Below are positions 1 through 7,389 of a DNA stretch of 43,780 nucleotides, piece by piece. The notes beneath the pieces are model-generated. The model ran no database searches. It had not been told where the DNA came from and saw only the letters and a list, made by a program, of their open reading frames with translations. Position 1 is the stretch's first letter. Each line of letters opens with the position of its first letter. Source of the stretch: Lachnospiraceae bacterium (GTDB lineage: Bacteria; Bacillota; Clostridia; Lachnospirales; Lachnospiraceae); NCBI GenBank assembly GCA_024682075.1, contig JAIKZQ010000009.1, positions 1 to 43,780 of the forward strand, read 5' to 3'. A program made the translations under genes and the position numbers.

Positions 1-90
1 CCCCTTAGAGAGTATGAGGTAGATAGGAATGGTGTGTAAGAGCGGTAACGCTCTCAGCTGACATTTACTAATAGGTCGAAGGCTTATCCT
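1..90 (+). rRNA. 23S rRNA, 3' end (partial)
   Basis: The first 90 bases match the conserved 3' terminus of bacterial 23S rRNA: the CCCCTTAGAG...GGTAGATAGG segment, then the AGCTGACATTTACTAATAGG segment, then GTCGAAGGCTT near the end. The gene begins outside the window and the exact 3' end is approximate. It is followed directly by a tRNA cluster, with no 5S rRNA in between. Confidence 0.93.
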
Positions 91-155
91 GTTGTTGCCA
101 AGATGGATGTTTGATCTAGTTCGGATTCGGTTTTGAAGGAACAGATTCTTCATAA

Positions 156-229
156 GGCCCAGTGGCTCAGTTGGTTAGAGCGCCGCCCTGTCACGGCGGA
201 GGTCATCGGTTCAAGTCCGTTCTGGGTCG
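156..229 (+). tRNA. tRNA-Asp (GTC)
   Basis: A 74-nt cloverleaf. The acceptor stem GGCCCAG pairs with CTGGGTC (one G-U). The anticodon stem CCGCC/GGCGG encloses loop CTGTCAC, giving anticodon GTC. The T-arm has GGTTCAAGTCC, and the discriminator is G. No CCA is encoded. First tRNA after the 23S rRNA. Confidence 0.95.
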
Positions 230-255
230 TTTGCCGTATGTTCGGTAAGCTTTTC

Positions 256-339
256 GCCGATGTGGCTCAATTCATGACGATTGATGAGCGAAGCGAGTCA
301 AGCGTAGGCAGAGCAGTTGATTGCAAATCAGCTGCGGGT
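256..339 (+). pseudogene. Broken tRNA-Thr-like copy with D-loop insertion and no T-arm
   Basis: Bases 256-272 are identical to the first 17 nt of the intact tRNA-Thr at 349-421 (acceptor 5' strand and left half of the D-arm). A 34-nt insert (273-306) interrupts the D-loop just before the GG. Bases 307-316 then resume the tRNA-Thr match, followed by an anticodon-arm-like stem GTTGA/TCAGC with loop TTGCAAA (nominal anticodon GCA). No T-arm or 3' acceptor strand follows; the sequence runs straight into the intact tRNA-Thr. The insert contains an imperfect palindrome (281-301, GCGAAGC at its centre). Most likely a recombination remnant, not a functional tRNA. Confidence 0.7.
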
Positions 340-348
340 GTAAATTTT

Positions 349-421
349 GCCGATGTGGCTCAATTGGCAGAGCAGCTGATTTGTAATCAGCAGGTTATCG
401 GTTCGATTCCGATCGTCGGCT
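349..421 (+). tRNA. tRNA-Thr (TGT)
   Basis: A 73-nt cloverleaf. Acceptor GCCGATG pairs with CGTCGGC (one G-U). The anticodon stem GCTGA/TCAGC has loop TTTGTAA, giving anticodon TGT. The T-arm contains GGTTCGATTCC, and the discriminator is T. CCA is not encoded. Confidence 0.95.
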
Positions 422-442
422 TTTGTTCTTTGAAATACATAT

Positions 443-524
443 GGGTGGATTCCCGAGTGGCCAAAGGGGACAGACTGTAAATCTGCTGCAAATTGCTTCG
501 ATGGTTCGAATCCATCTCCACCCA
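443..524 (+). tRNA. tRNA-Tyr (GTA)
   Basis: An 82-nt class II tRNA with a long variable arm (around TGCAAATTGCTTCG). Acceptor GGGTGGA pairs perfectly with TCCACCC, discriminator A. The anticodon loop CTGTAAA gives GTA. The T-arm contains GGTTCGAATCC. Confidence 0.94.
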
Positions 525-545
525 CTTCCTACGGGAAACTAATGA

Positions 546-619
546 CGCGGGGTAGAGCAATCCGGAAGCTCGTCGGGCTCATAACCCGGAGGTTGCAGGT
601 TCAAATCCTGTCCCCGCTA
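546..619 (+). tRNA. Initiator tRNA-Met (CAT)
   Basis: A 74-nt tRNA with anticodon loop CTCATAA. Two initiator hallmarks are visible: three consecutive G-C pairs at the base of the anticodon stem (TCGGG/CCCGG) and a mismatched first acceptor pair (C1 opposite T72, with GCGGGG/CCCCGC pairing below it). The T-arm contains GGTTCAAATCC. Confidence 0.9.
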
Positions 620-780
620 CTCGGCGAGTAGCCGTAAAAAGTCATCGTCCAGACCTGCGGTCTGTCCGATGCCCGTTTGTCGCTAAAGCGGCAAAACATC
701 GTCTGAACAAATGATTTCGCCGGTACGCAAGCGTTCCGCTCAATCATTTATTCATCCGATATTTACATAGTTCGTTATTC
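620..780 (+). repeat. Spacer with palindromic elements between tRNA-fMet and tRNA-Phe
   Basis: This 161-nt spacer is much longer than those between the other tRNAs and contains several inverted repeats. The clearest is 705-753, where GAACAAATGATT pairs with AATCATTTATTC (one mismatch) around an inner ACGC-AA-GCGT hairpin. Smaller hairpins lie at about 621-633 and 680-690. The inner part resembles, in reverse complement, the 34-nt insert in the broken tRNA copy (shared GATTGA and GAGCG-rich core). No gene is seen. It could be a processing signal or a short palindromic repeat family. Confidence 0.5.
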
Positions 781-853
<73 letters not shown>

Positions 854-856
854 CTG

Positions 857-890
857 AAACCTTCAACATCTCGTTGAAGGTTTTTCTTTT
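857..890 (+). terminator. Intrinsic terminator of the rRNA/tRNA unit
   Basis: An 11-bp perfect stem (AAACCTTCAAC, 857-867, with GTTGAAGGTTT, 873-883) with a 5-nt loop, followed by a T-rich tract. It starts 3 nt after tRNA-Phe and closes the rrn-tRNA transcription unit. Confidence 0.9.
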
Positions 891-1066
891 GTCTTCGATA
901 TGTGATATCATCTGTTCGATACATGCTGAAAAATTCTTTTTTCTGTAAGCATATTCCGCAAGCATAATTAGTTACATCACCGGGGTAAATATATGGGAAT
1001 TCGAGACATGCGCCTTTCCGAAAGGAAGAAAACAGACAAACGCATTATGGGAGAGCGGTGATCATA

Positions 1067-1168
1067 ATGAGAGCAAGAGAATACAGGAGTTTTATATTGC
1101 GGAGGTACGCAGATCACAGGCTGCCGAGAACACAGGCGACAATGAATGAACTTGAGATGATGTGTTGA
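1067..1168 (+). CDS. Possible 33-residue small ORF upstream of the ABC leader
   Basis: ATG at 1067 is preceded by GGTGATC (1058-1064), a good match to the anti-Shine-Dalgarno sequence, and opens a 33-codon frame rich in Arg, Glu and Met that ends in TGA at 1166-1168. Its stop overlaps the -35 element of the next promoter. I recognise no family. It may be an extra leader peptide, a decayed gene end, or chance. It lies in the otherwise gene-poor stretch 891-1244, where I see only this ORF, a short direct repeat (AAGCATA at about 948 and 961) and the promoter at 1165. Confidence 0.25.
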   Translation: MRAREYRSFILRRYADHRLPRTQATMNELEMMC

Positions 1169-1193
1169 CAAATAAATTTTTTTACGATATCTT
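1165..1193 (+). promoter_or_regulatory. Promoter of the ABC-exporter leader transcript
   Basis: A perfect -35 TTGACA (1165-1170), a 17-bp AT-rich spacer and a -10 TATCTT (1188-1193). The predicted start is near 1200, about 45 nt before the leader ORF and about 240 nt before the transporter gene. Confidence 0.8.
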
Positions 1194-1244
1194 ACAAAGG
1201 TCACTAATAAACAATAACGATCACCAGAGAAAGGAGGCAAATAA

Positions 1245-1328
1245 ATGTTTAAGTTTAGAAATTATGCGGATATTCACGAAGTTATTACATATGGTTCAAG
1301 CCTCCGGAAAGGGTCTTCGCCTGTATGA
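1245..1328 (+). CDS. 27-residue leader peptide upstream of the ABC exporter
   Basis: A 27-codon ORF starting at ATG 1245, with an excellent Shine-Dalgarno AAAGGAGG (1230-1237) 7 nt upstream and a strong promoter at 1165. It ends at TGA 1326-1328. The peptide begins MFKFRNYADIHEV and ends GSSLRKGSSPV. It has no recognisable domain. Three features mark it as a regulatory leader: its stop codon sits inside a hairpin (1319-1358), an intrinsic terminator follows 50 nt later, and the ABC transporter genes follow that. Bases 1300-1305 (GCCTCC), inside the ORF, are complementary to its own ribosome site (GGAGGC, 1233-1238). The layout recalls bmrB upstream of bmrCD in Bacillus subtilis, where a translated leader controls attenuation. 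That comparison concerns architecture; I claim no peptide homology. Confidence 0.7.
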   Translation: MFKFRNYADIHEVITYGSSLRKGSSPV

Positions 1329-1408
1329 CATGATTGTCACATTTCAGATTCATACGGCATAGATGAGTGTTTTATTATCCCGGAAGCAATGCTTCCGGGT
1401 ATTTTTTT
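1319..1408 (+). promoter_or_regulatory. Leader hairpin and attenuator terminator before the ABC exporter
   Basis: Hairpin one: GCC-T-GTATGA (1319-1328) pairs with TCATAC-GGC (1350-1358), with an inner TGACA/TGTCA stem. It buries the leader stop codon. Hairpin two is an intrinsic terminator: CCCGGAAGC (1379-1387) with GCTTCCGGG (1391-1399), then seven Ts (1402-1408), only 35 nt before the transporter start codon. The leader segment CCTCCGG (1301-1307) could pair with the terminator's left arm (1380-1386, six of seven bases) and so act as an antiterminator. The terminator is seen directly; the switching mechanism is inferred. Confidence 0.75.
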
Positions 1409-1442
1409 ACCCTTTTCGGTTTGATAAAAGGATGTGAGATTT

Positions 1443-3215
1443 ATGAGGAAGAGAGAAGAAAAGAAAAAAAGATCTGAATTCAGATTGTTTAAGCACATCA
1501 GGCGCTACATCTGGCAATACGTCGTAGCACTTGTTGCGATAATCTCGGTCGTGACGATCACGATGATCATGCCCGAGATAACAAGACATATTGTTGATGA
1601 CGTTATCGTCGGAGGAAAGACGGAGCTTCTGGTCACACTGCTCGGAAGTTATCTTCTCCTCGGTGCATTGAAGGCGTTATTGCAGTACATCAAGGAATAC
1701 AATTTTGACTCGGTGTCATCAAAAGTTGTTGTCAGTCTCAGAAGGGATCTGTTCACACATATCCAGAATCTCGACACGAGCTATTTTGACAAGAACAATA
1801 CCGGAGAGATCATGGCCAGGCTCAAGGAGGACATCGACAAGGTATGGGAGGCACTTTCATTCATATCGATGCTCCTGATCGAGGTCATCCTGCACACCGT
1901 ATTCATCATTGTGTGCATGATCAGGCTCAATGCATATATGGCGATAATACCGATCATGGCAATAGTGTTCTGCGGATGCCTTGCGATCAAAATGGACAAG
2001 AAGCTTGATAAGGTATTCGGCGACATATCGGAGGAGAACGCGGTCCTCAACACCACCTGCGAGGAAAACATTGCCGGAGTCAGGACGGTCAAGGCATTTG
2101 CCAAAGAGAAGTTCGAGATCCTGAAGTTCAGGAAGCACAATGACAGGTACAAGGAACTCAATGTTGATCTGTCCAGAGTGTTTGTTAAGTACTATCCGTT
2201 CTTTTCATTCGTTTCCGGAATAGTTCCCCTGCTTGTTCTGGTGATAGGCGGAATATTCTATGTGAAGGGAATGTTCGGAATGACCCTGGGTCTGATCACG
2301 GCATACATCACGTATTCCAACAACATCATCTGGCCCATGGAGATGCTCGGATGGCTTACGAACAGTTTCTCCGAAGCTGTTGCATCCGTGAAAAAACTCA
2401 ACAAGATCTACGAGGAAGTATCCACGATCAATGATCCTGAGGATCCCGTGGTGCTTGATGAGGTAAAGGGAACCGTCACTTTCGATAAGGTGGGCTTTCA
2501 CAAGGAGGACATGCACGACATACTGAAGGATATCTCGTTCGAGATCCCGGCAGGCAGGACTCTCGGCATCATGGGAGCAAGCGGCGCCGGCAAGACTTCG
2601 ATCGTTTCACTCCTGACCAGGCTCTACGATGTCACGGAAGGTGAGATCAGGCTTGACGGAGTTCCGATAAAGGATCTTACACTCAAGCAGCTCAGGGGCA
2701 ACATGTCACTGGTCACTCAGGATGTATTCCTGTTTTCCGATACCATTTCGGAGAACATCAAGATGGGACGCAGGCACAGGATAAGTGACGAGGTCGTGAG
2801 GATATCCAGCAAGAACGCCGGAGCGAGCGAGTTCATAGACAAGATGGACAAAGGCTATGAAACGGTCATAGGTGAGCGTGGCGTGGGATTGTCCGGCGGT
2901 CAGAAGCAGAGGATCTCGATCGCGAGAGCTCTTGCCAAGGAACTGCCGATCCTCATCATGGATGACTCGACTTCGGCTCTGGACATGGAGACGGAACGCG
3001 ACATCCAGAAGAAACTGAAAGAGCTGACGAACATGACCAAGATCATAATCGCTCACCGTATCAGCTCGGTTAAGGATGCAGATGAAATAATAGTGCTCGA
3101 AGAGGGGAGGATCGCTGAGCGCGGGACCCACGAAGAGCTGCTGGGACTTAAGGGACTGTACTATGAGACATATGTCTCCCAGTACGGCATCCCCGAATTA
3201 AAGGAGGTGATCTAA
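1443..3215 (+). CDS. ABC exporter half-transporter, degenerate Walker B subunit
   Basis: A type I (ABCB-like) multidrug/lipid exporter half: an N-terminal membrane domain with six helices (about residues 20-320), then a nucleotide-binding domain. Visible motifs are Walker A GASGAGKTS (about 377), Q-loop TQD (about 425), a canonical signature LSGGQ (about 483), and Walker B ending in IMDDSTSALD (about 505). The catalytic Glu after Walker B is Asp. H-loop AHR is near 538. I chose ATG 1443 over GTG 1434 because AAAAGGA (1426-1432) is correctly spaced for it. The stop overlaps the next gene's ATG by one base. With its partner it should form an asymmetric heterodimer of the LmrCD/BmrCD/TM287-288 class, where one ATP site is degenerate. 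The substrate cannot be told. Expression is probably controlled by the upstream attenuator. Confidence 0.93.
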   Translation: MRKREEKKKRSEFRLFKHIRRYIWQYVVALVAIISVVTITMIMPEITRHIVDDVIVGGKTELLVTLLGSYLLLGALKALLQYIKEYNFDSVSSKVVVSLRRDLFTHIQNLDTSYFDKNNTGEIMARLKEDIDKVWEALSFISMLLIEVILHTVFIIVCMIRLNAYMAIIPIMAIVFCGCLAIKMDKKLDKVFGDISEENAVLNTTCEENIAGVRTVKAFAKEKFEILKFRKHNDRYKELNVDLSRVFVKYYPFFSFVSGIVPLLVLVIGGIFYVKGMFGMTLGLITAYITYSNNIIWPMEMLGWLTNSFSEAVASVKKLNKIYEEVSTINDPEDPVVLDEVKGTVTFDKVGFHKEDMHDILKDISFEIPAGRTLGIMGASGAGKTSIVSLLTRLYDVTEGEIRLDGVPIKDLTLKQLRGNMSLVTQDVFLFSDTISENIKMGRRHRISDEVVRISSKNAGASEFIDKMDKGYETVIGERGVGLSGGQKQRISIARALAKELPILIMDDSTSALDMETERDIQKKLKELTNMTKIIIAHRISSVKDADEIIVLEEGRIAERGTHEELLGLKGLYYETYVSQYGIPELKEVI

Positions 3216-4981
3216 TGGCCGCCAGTTCAATAAGAGAAGACGAAGAGGTTTCCCAGGTCAAAAAGTCGGTCACGATAAAAAGACTTTTGAGTTATCTCTT
3301 CAAGTACAAAAAGACCATAACCATCGTGATGTTCATAATGGCATACTGTGTCGGGATAAGCCTTGTCAATCCGCTCATCATAGAGTCTGCGATAGATGAC
3401 CACATCACTCCCGGAGACATAAAGGGAATGCTGGTGCTCGTTGCGATAGCACTCGCGCTCAACATAGGCAAGGTGATTCTGGTCAAAGTCAGGATGTATG
3501 TGATGAGTCAGATGACGAACTCGATCATACAGAACATAAGGGAAGAGGTATTCACACACCTTCAGACACTGGGCTTTGGATTCTTTGATTCAAGACCGAC
3601 CGGAAAGATTCTTTCCAGAGTGATGGGTGATGTCAATTCGCTCAAGCAGGTGCTGCAGAATTTCGTCATCACTCTTTTGCCGGACTTCATCACGGTCGTG
3701 GCGGTGATGGGTATAATGCTGGTCAAGAACCCGAGACTGGCACTTGCCGGAATGACCGGACTTCCGATACTGATAACAGGACTGTTCGTGATAGAGAATC
3801 AGTGCCGGGTGCGCTGGCAGATACACAGGAAAAAATCATCCAACCTGAACGCGTTTCTTCATGAGGATATTTCCGGAATAAGGATCATCAAGGTGTTCGC
3901 CGCCGAGGATGAGGCACTGGAGACTTTCGATGATCTTACGAAGGAACACAGAGACAGTTTCATGGATGCGGTCAGGGTCAACGATGCATTCAACACGGTC
4001 ATTGAGATAAGCACTGCGATAAGCGTGGTGTGCATGCTGTTCGTGGCGATAAATGTGCTTCATATCGATGCATCGGAAGTCGGACTGCTGGTAGCTTTTT
4101 CCAGTTATCTGGCACTTTTCTGGCAGCCCATTGCCAATCTCGGAAGCTTCTATAACCAGATAATATCCAATCTTGCGGCAGCGGAGAGGGTGTTCGAGGT
4201 GATCGACATGGAGCCCGAGATCAAGGACGGAGAATCCGTGACGGAGATGCCCGAGATAACGGGAAGGGTACGTTTCAAAGATGTCGGATTTTCATACGAA
4301 GACGGTGTTCCGGTGCTGAAGGATGTGAATTTCGACATCAGGCCGGGTGAGACGATCGCTCTTGTGGGACCCACCGGAGCCGGAAAGACCACGATCGTCA
4401 ACCTGATCTCAAGATTTTACGATGTCCAGAGCGGAACGGTGCTCATCGATGACAGTGATGTCAAGGACGTCTCGATCGACAGTCTCAGAAGCCAGCTCGG
4501 GATCATGACTCAGGACAACTTCCTCTTTTCCGGGACGATACGTGAAAACATCAGGTACGGCAAGCTGGATGCAACCGACGAGGAGATCGAGGAAGCATGT
4601 AAGAAGGTCGGTGCCCATGACTTCGTCATGAAGCTGGAGAAGGGTTACGAGACGGAACTTACGGAGCGTGGAGGCGGACTGTCGGCAGGCCAGAAACAGC
4701 TGCTTGCATTTGCCAGAACGATCCTCTCGGATCCCAGGATCCTGATCCTCGACGAGGCTACATCATCGATCGATACCAAGACCGAGCTCCTTGTTCAGAA
4801 AGGCATCGCGACGATACTTGAAGGACGTACTTCTTTTGTCATAGCACACAGGCTGTCCACCATCAGAAATGCAGACCGCATATTCGTGGTGCAAAACGGC
4901 GGCATTGCCGAGACCGGTAATCACGAACAGCTCATGGCAAAAAAGGGAATCTATTACGACCTGAACATGGCTCAGGCATAA
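3215..4981 (+). CDS. ABC exporter half-transporter, catalytic Walker B subunit
   Basis: The second half of the heterodimeric exporter, 588 residues, with an N-terminal six-helix membrane domain and a C-terminal ATPase. Motifs are Walker A GPTGAGKTT (about 385), Q-loop TQD, a non-canonical signature LSAGQ (about 489), a canonical Walker B with catalytic Glu (ILDEATSSID, about 512), and H-loop AHR (about 545). The defects complement those of the upstream subunit: its intact Walker A/B meets the other subunit's LSGGQ to form the hydrolytic site, while its LSAGQ faces the other subunit's DD Walker B to form the degenerate site. Translation starts at ATG 3215 behind a perfect AAAGGAGGTGA, overlapping the upstream stop by one base. 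Confidence 0.94.
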   Translation: MAASSIREDEEVSQVKKSVTIKRLLSYLFKYKKTITIVMFIMAYCVGISLVNPLIIESAIDDHITPGDIKGMLVLVAIALALNIGKVILVKVRMYVMSQMTNSIIQNIREEVFTHLQTLGFGFFDSRPTGKILSRVMGDVNSLKQVLQNFVITLLPDFITVVAVMGIMLVKNPRLALAGMTGLPILITGLFVIENQCRVRWQIHRKKSSNLNAFLHEDISGIRIIKVFAAEDEALETFDDLTKEHRDSFMDAVRVNDAFNTVIEISTAISVVCMLFVAINVLHIDASEVGLLVAFSSYLALFWQPIANLGSFYNQIISNLAAAERVFEVIDMEPEIKDGESVTEMPEITGRVRFKDVGFSYEDGVPVLKDVNFDIRPGETIALVGPTGAGKTTIVNLISRFYDVQSGTVLIDDSDVKDVSIDSLRSQLGIMTQDNFLFSGTIRENIRYGKLDATDEEIEEACKKVGAHDFVMKLEKGYETELTERGGGLSAGQKQLLAFARTILSDPRILILDEATSSIDTKTELLVQKGIATILEGRTSFVIAHRLSTIRNADRIFVVQNGGIAETGNHEQLMAKKGIYYDLNMAQA

Positions 4982-5030
4982 TTTCGGACCGGATAATCTA
5001 TCGGACGAAAAAGCAAAAATGTCATGCATT

Positions 5031-5058
5031 AAGGAGGCGGATCCGCTGCCTCCTTTTT
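5031..5058 (+). terminator. Terminator after the ABC exporter operon
   Basis: AAGGAGGC (5031-5038) pairs with GCCTCCTT (5048-5055) and is followed by more Ts (5054-5058). It lies 50 nt past the second ABC gene and separates it from the suf promoter. Confidence 0.85.
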
Positions 5059-5118
5059 GTGTGGGTTTCACCTCGGATTAAAAATATACAATTTTTGTAG
5101 GTTTTTGCCCCGGAAGTA

Positions 5119-5147
5119 TTGAAAAACGGGCATTTAGTAAGTAAAAT
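5119..5147 (+). promoter_or_regulatory. Promoter of the suf operon
   Basis: TTGAAA (5119-5124), a 17-bp spacer and TAAAAT (5142-5147), which fits a housekeeping-sigma promoter. The start would be about 50 nt before sufC. No IscR-like gene or obvious operator is seen nearby. Confidence 0.65.
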
Positions 5148-5203
5148 AGGTAGCGGTTTGCCCCATTTAACAGTACATTTTATTTTTTTGAAAGGCTTGT
5201 GTT

Positions 5204-5947
5204 ATGAGTCAGGAAATACTGAAAGTAGAAAATCTATGTGTTAAGGTCCTGGAAAAGGACATTCTAAAAGGGCTCGACCTTACGATAGGAGAAGGCGAGA
5301 CCCATGTCATCATGGGACCCAACGGAGCCGGTAAATCAACGCTCGGAAACACCCTGATGGGAAAGAGCGAGTATGAAGTGACATCAGGAAATGTCACTTT
5401 CCTCGGTGAGGATCTTCTTTCCATGGAAGTCCATGAAAGAGCGAGGAAGGGACTTTTCATGTCTTTCCAGAATCCGATAGAGGTTCCCGGCGTCAGGCTG
5501 TCCGAGTTCATAAGGAATTCCTGTGAGGCGATGGGCAATAAGATGTCGCTCTGGAATTTCAAGAAAGCCGCAGCTGTGCAGATGAAGGTCCTTAACATGG
5601 ATCCCGCATATCTGGACAGGGAGCTTAATGTGGGCTTTTCCGGCGGAGAAAAGAAAAAGGCGGAGATCCTTCAGCTTCTCATGCTGAAGCCCAGGCTTGC
5701 GATACTGGATGAGACCGATTCCGGACTTGATGTCGATGCGGTCAGGACCGTATCCGAAGGCGTCAAGGCATATCAGGAGCAGGTGGGCGGATCGCTTCTT
5801 ATCATCACCCATTCAACCAGGATCCTCGAATCATTGAGCGTTGACAAGGTTCATGTCGTTGCGGACGGAAAGATCGTGGCCGAGGGTGACAGATCCCTGG
5901 TCGATGAGATCAATGAGAACGGCTTTGAAAAATACATCAGGGCATAA
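5204..5947 (+). CDS. sufC: SufC, Fe-S cluster assembly ATPase
   Basis: A cytosolic ABC-type ATPase that powers the SufBCD scaffold for Fe-S cluster assembly. The 247-residue length is typical. Motifs are Walker A GPNGAGKST (about 37-45), signature FSGGEKKK (about 144-151) characteristic of SufC, and Walker B with LDETDSGLD (about 166-174). No membrane segments are present. It opens the operon with sufB 32 nt downstream. The order sufC-B-D-S-U, without sufA or sufE, is typical of Firmicutes systems that use SufU. Confidence 0.97.
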   Translation: MSQEILKVENLCVKVLEKDILKGLDLTIGEGETHVIMGPNGAGKSTLGNTLMGKSEYEVTSGNVTFLGEDLLSMEVHERARKGLFMSFQNPIEVPGVRLSEFIRNSCEAMGNKMSLWNFKKAAAVQMKVLNMDPAYLDRELNVGFSGGEKKKAEILQLLMLKPRLAILDETDSGLDVDAVRTVSEGVKAYQEQVGGSLLIITHSTRILESLSVDKVHVVADGKIVAEGDRSLVDEINENGFEKYIRA

Positions 5948-5979
5948 CAAGGATTGCAGACGGGAATCACGGATAGAAA

Positions 5980-7389
5980 ATGAGTGAAGAAAAGACTTTT
6001 GTCGAAGATATTAACAGAAGTATCTACGACGTCATTGATAAAGAGAATAATGCCACCCGGTTAAAAGAGGGGTTGAATGAGGATATCATCAGGCAGATAT
6101 CCGATGAAAAGGACGATCCCGACTGGATGAGAGAGTTCAGGCTTAAGTGCCTGAAGCTCTATAACGAATTGCAGGTTCCCCAGTGGGGACCCGGTATTGA
6201 AGGACTGGACATGGATCATATTTCCACATATGTCCGTCCCAAGACCGACATGAAGAATACCTGGGATGATGTTCCCGAGGATATCAAGAATACTTTCGAA
6301 CGTCTCGGCATTCCCGAGGCGGAACGCGCTTCGCTGGCAGGTGTCGGCGCACAGTACGATTCCGAGCTCGTTTATCACAATGTCATGAAAGAGGTGGAGG
6401 AGCAGGGCGTAGTATATACCGACTTCGAAAGCGCTCTTAAGGGCGAATACAGTGACATGGTAAGGGAGCATTTCATGAAGCTCCTTGTCCCGAGGGATCA
6501 CAAATTCAATGCGCTTCACGGTGCAGTCTGGTCCGGCGGTTCCTTTGTGTATGTTCCTAAGGGAGTCAAGGTTTCGATCCCTCTCCAGTCTTACTTCAGA
6601 CTTAACGCAAAGGGAGCGGGACAGTTCGAACATACTCTTATCATCGTGGATGAGGGAGCGGATCTTCATTTCATAGAAGGATGCTCCGCACCCAAGTATA
6701 ATGTTGCAAACCTGCATTCAGGATGCGTGGAGCTTTTTGTTTCCAAAAACGCAAGGCTGAGATATTCCACCATCGAGAACTGGTCCAAGAACATGTATAA
6801 CCTCAATTCCAAGAGGGCGATAGTCGAGGAAAACGCCAGAATGGAGTGGGTATCGGGTTCGTTCGGATCCCACACTTCATACCTTTATCCTTCAACGATA
6901 CTGAAGGGTGATAATTCCACTATGGAATACACAGGCATCACGTTTGCCGGCGAGGGACAGGATCTTGATACCGGCATGAAGGTCGTCCATGTCGGCAGGA
7001 ACACATCATCCGTGGTAAATACCAAGTCCATAGCCAAGAGCGGAGGCGTCAGCACGACGAGGACCTCGGTGCAGGTAATGTCCGGTGCGAAGGGTGCCAA
7101 GTCGGTAGTCAGCTGCGAATCCCTGATGGTCGACAATATATCAAGGTCCGATACGATCCCCGTAATGGATATCCGTACCGATGATGCCGATATCGGACAT
7201 GAGGCTTCAATAGGAAGCATTTCCGATGACGCGGTATTTTATCTGATGAGCAGGGGCCTGTCGGAGGAGGATGCGAGAGCTCTCATCGTAAGCGGCTTTG
7301 CCGACAATGTTTCGAGAGAGCTTCCGATGGAATATGCCGCGGAGATGAATAATCTTATAAGACTTGAAATGAAAGGGAGCATTGGATGA
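5980..7389 (+). CDS. sufB: SufB, Fe-S cluster scaffold subunit
   Basis: A 469-residue SufB, the core scaffold that receives sulfur from SufS/SufU and builds Fe-S clusters with SufC and SufD. Family features include the GGSFVYVPKGVKV segment (about 188), the GCSAPKYN...LHSGCVELF region (about 231), SIENWSKNMYNLNSKR-type wording in the beta-helix, and the C-terminal IGHEASIG...FYLMSRGLSEEDA block (about 407) that contacts SufC. It ends at TGA 7387-7389, overlapping the start of sufD. Confidence 0.97.
   Translation: MSEEKTFVEDINRSIYDVIDKENNATRLKEGLNEDIIRQISDEKDDPDWMREFRLKCLKLYNELQVPQWGPGIEGLDMDHISTYVRPKTDMKNTWDDVPEDIKNTFERLGIPEAERASLAGVGAQYDSELVYHNVMKEVEEQGVVYTDFESALKGEYSDMVREHFMKLLVPRDHKFNALHGAVWSGGSFVYVPKGVKVSIPLQSYFRLNAKGAGQFEHTLIIVDEGADLHFIEGCSAPKYNVANLHSGCVELFVSKNARLRYSTIENWSKNMYNLNSKRAIVEENARMEWVSGSFGSHTSYLYPSTILKGDNSTMEYTGITFAGEGQDLDTGMKVVHVGRNTSSVVNTKSIAKSGGVSTTRTSVQVMSGAKGAKSVVSCESLMVDNISRSDTIPVMDIRTDDADIGHEASIGSISDDAVFYLMSRGLSEEDARALIVSGFADNVSRELPMEYAAEMNNLIRLEMKGSIG

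Noticed and set aside
307..339. Functional tRNA-Cys (GCA) at the broken tRNA copy
   Set aside because: There is no T-arm or 3' acceptor strand, so it cannot fold into a tRNA.
133..480. 115-residue open frame across the tRNA cluster
   Set aside because: It runs through tRNA-Asp, the broken tRNA and tRNA-Thr; the open frame is a by-product of tRNA sequence.
977..1240. 87-residue open frame on the minus strand in the leader region
   Set aside because: No ribosome site, Cys/His/Arg-rich composition without any family resemblance, and it overlaps the strong plus-strand promoter and leader.
1162..1362. 66-residue plus-strand frame over the ABC leader
   Set aside because: It starts within the -35 box of the promoter; the 27-codon frame at 1245 has the proper ribosome site.
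5060..5203. Riboswitch or T-box upstream of sufC
   Set aside because: No T-box sequence, known aptamer pattern or terminator lies between the promoter and sufC; only a weak GCCC/GGGC pairing around the promoter.
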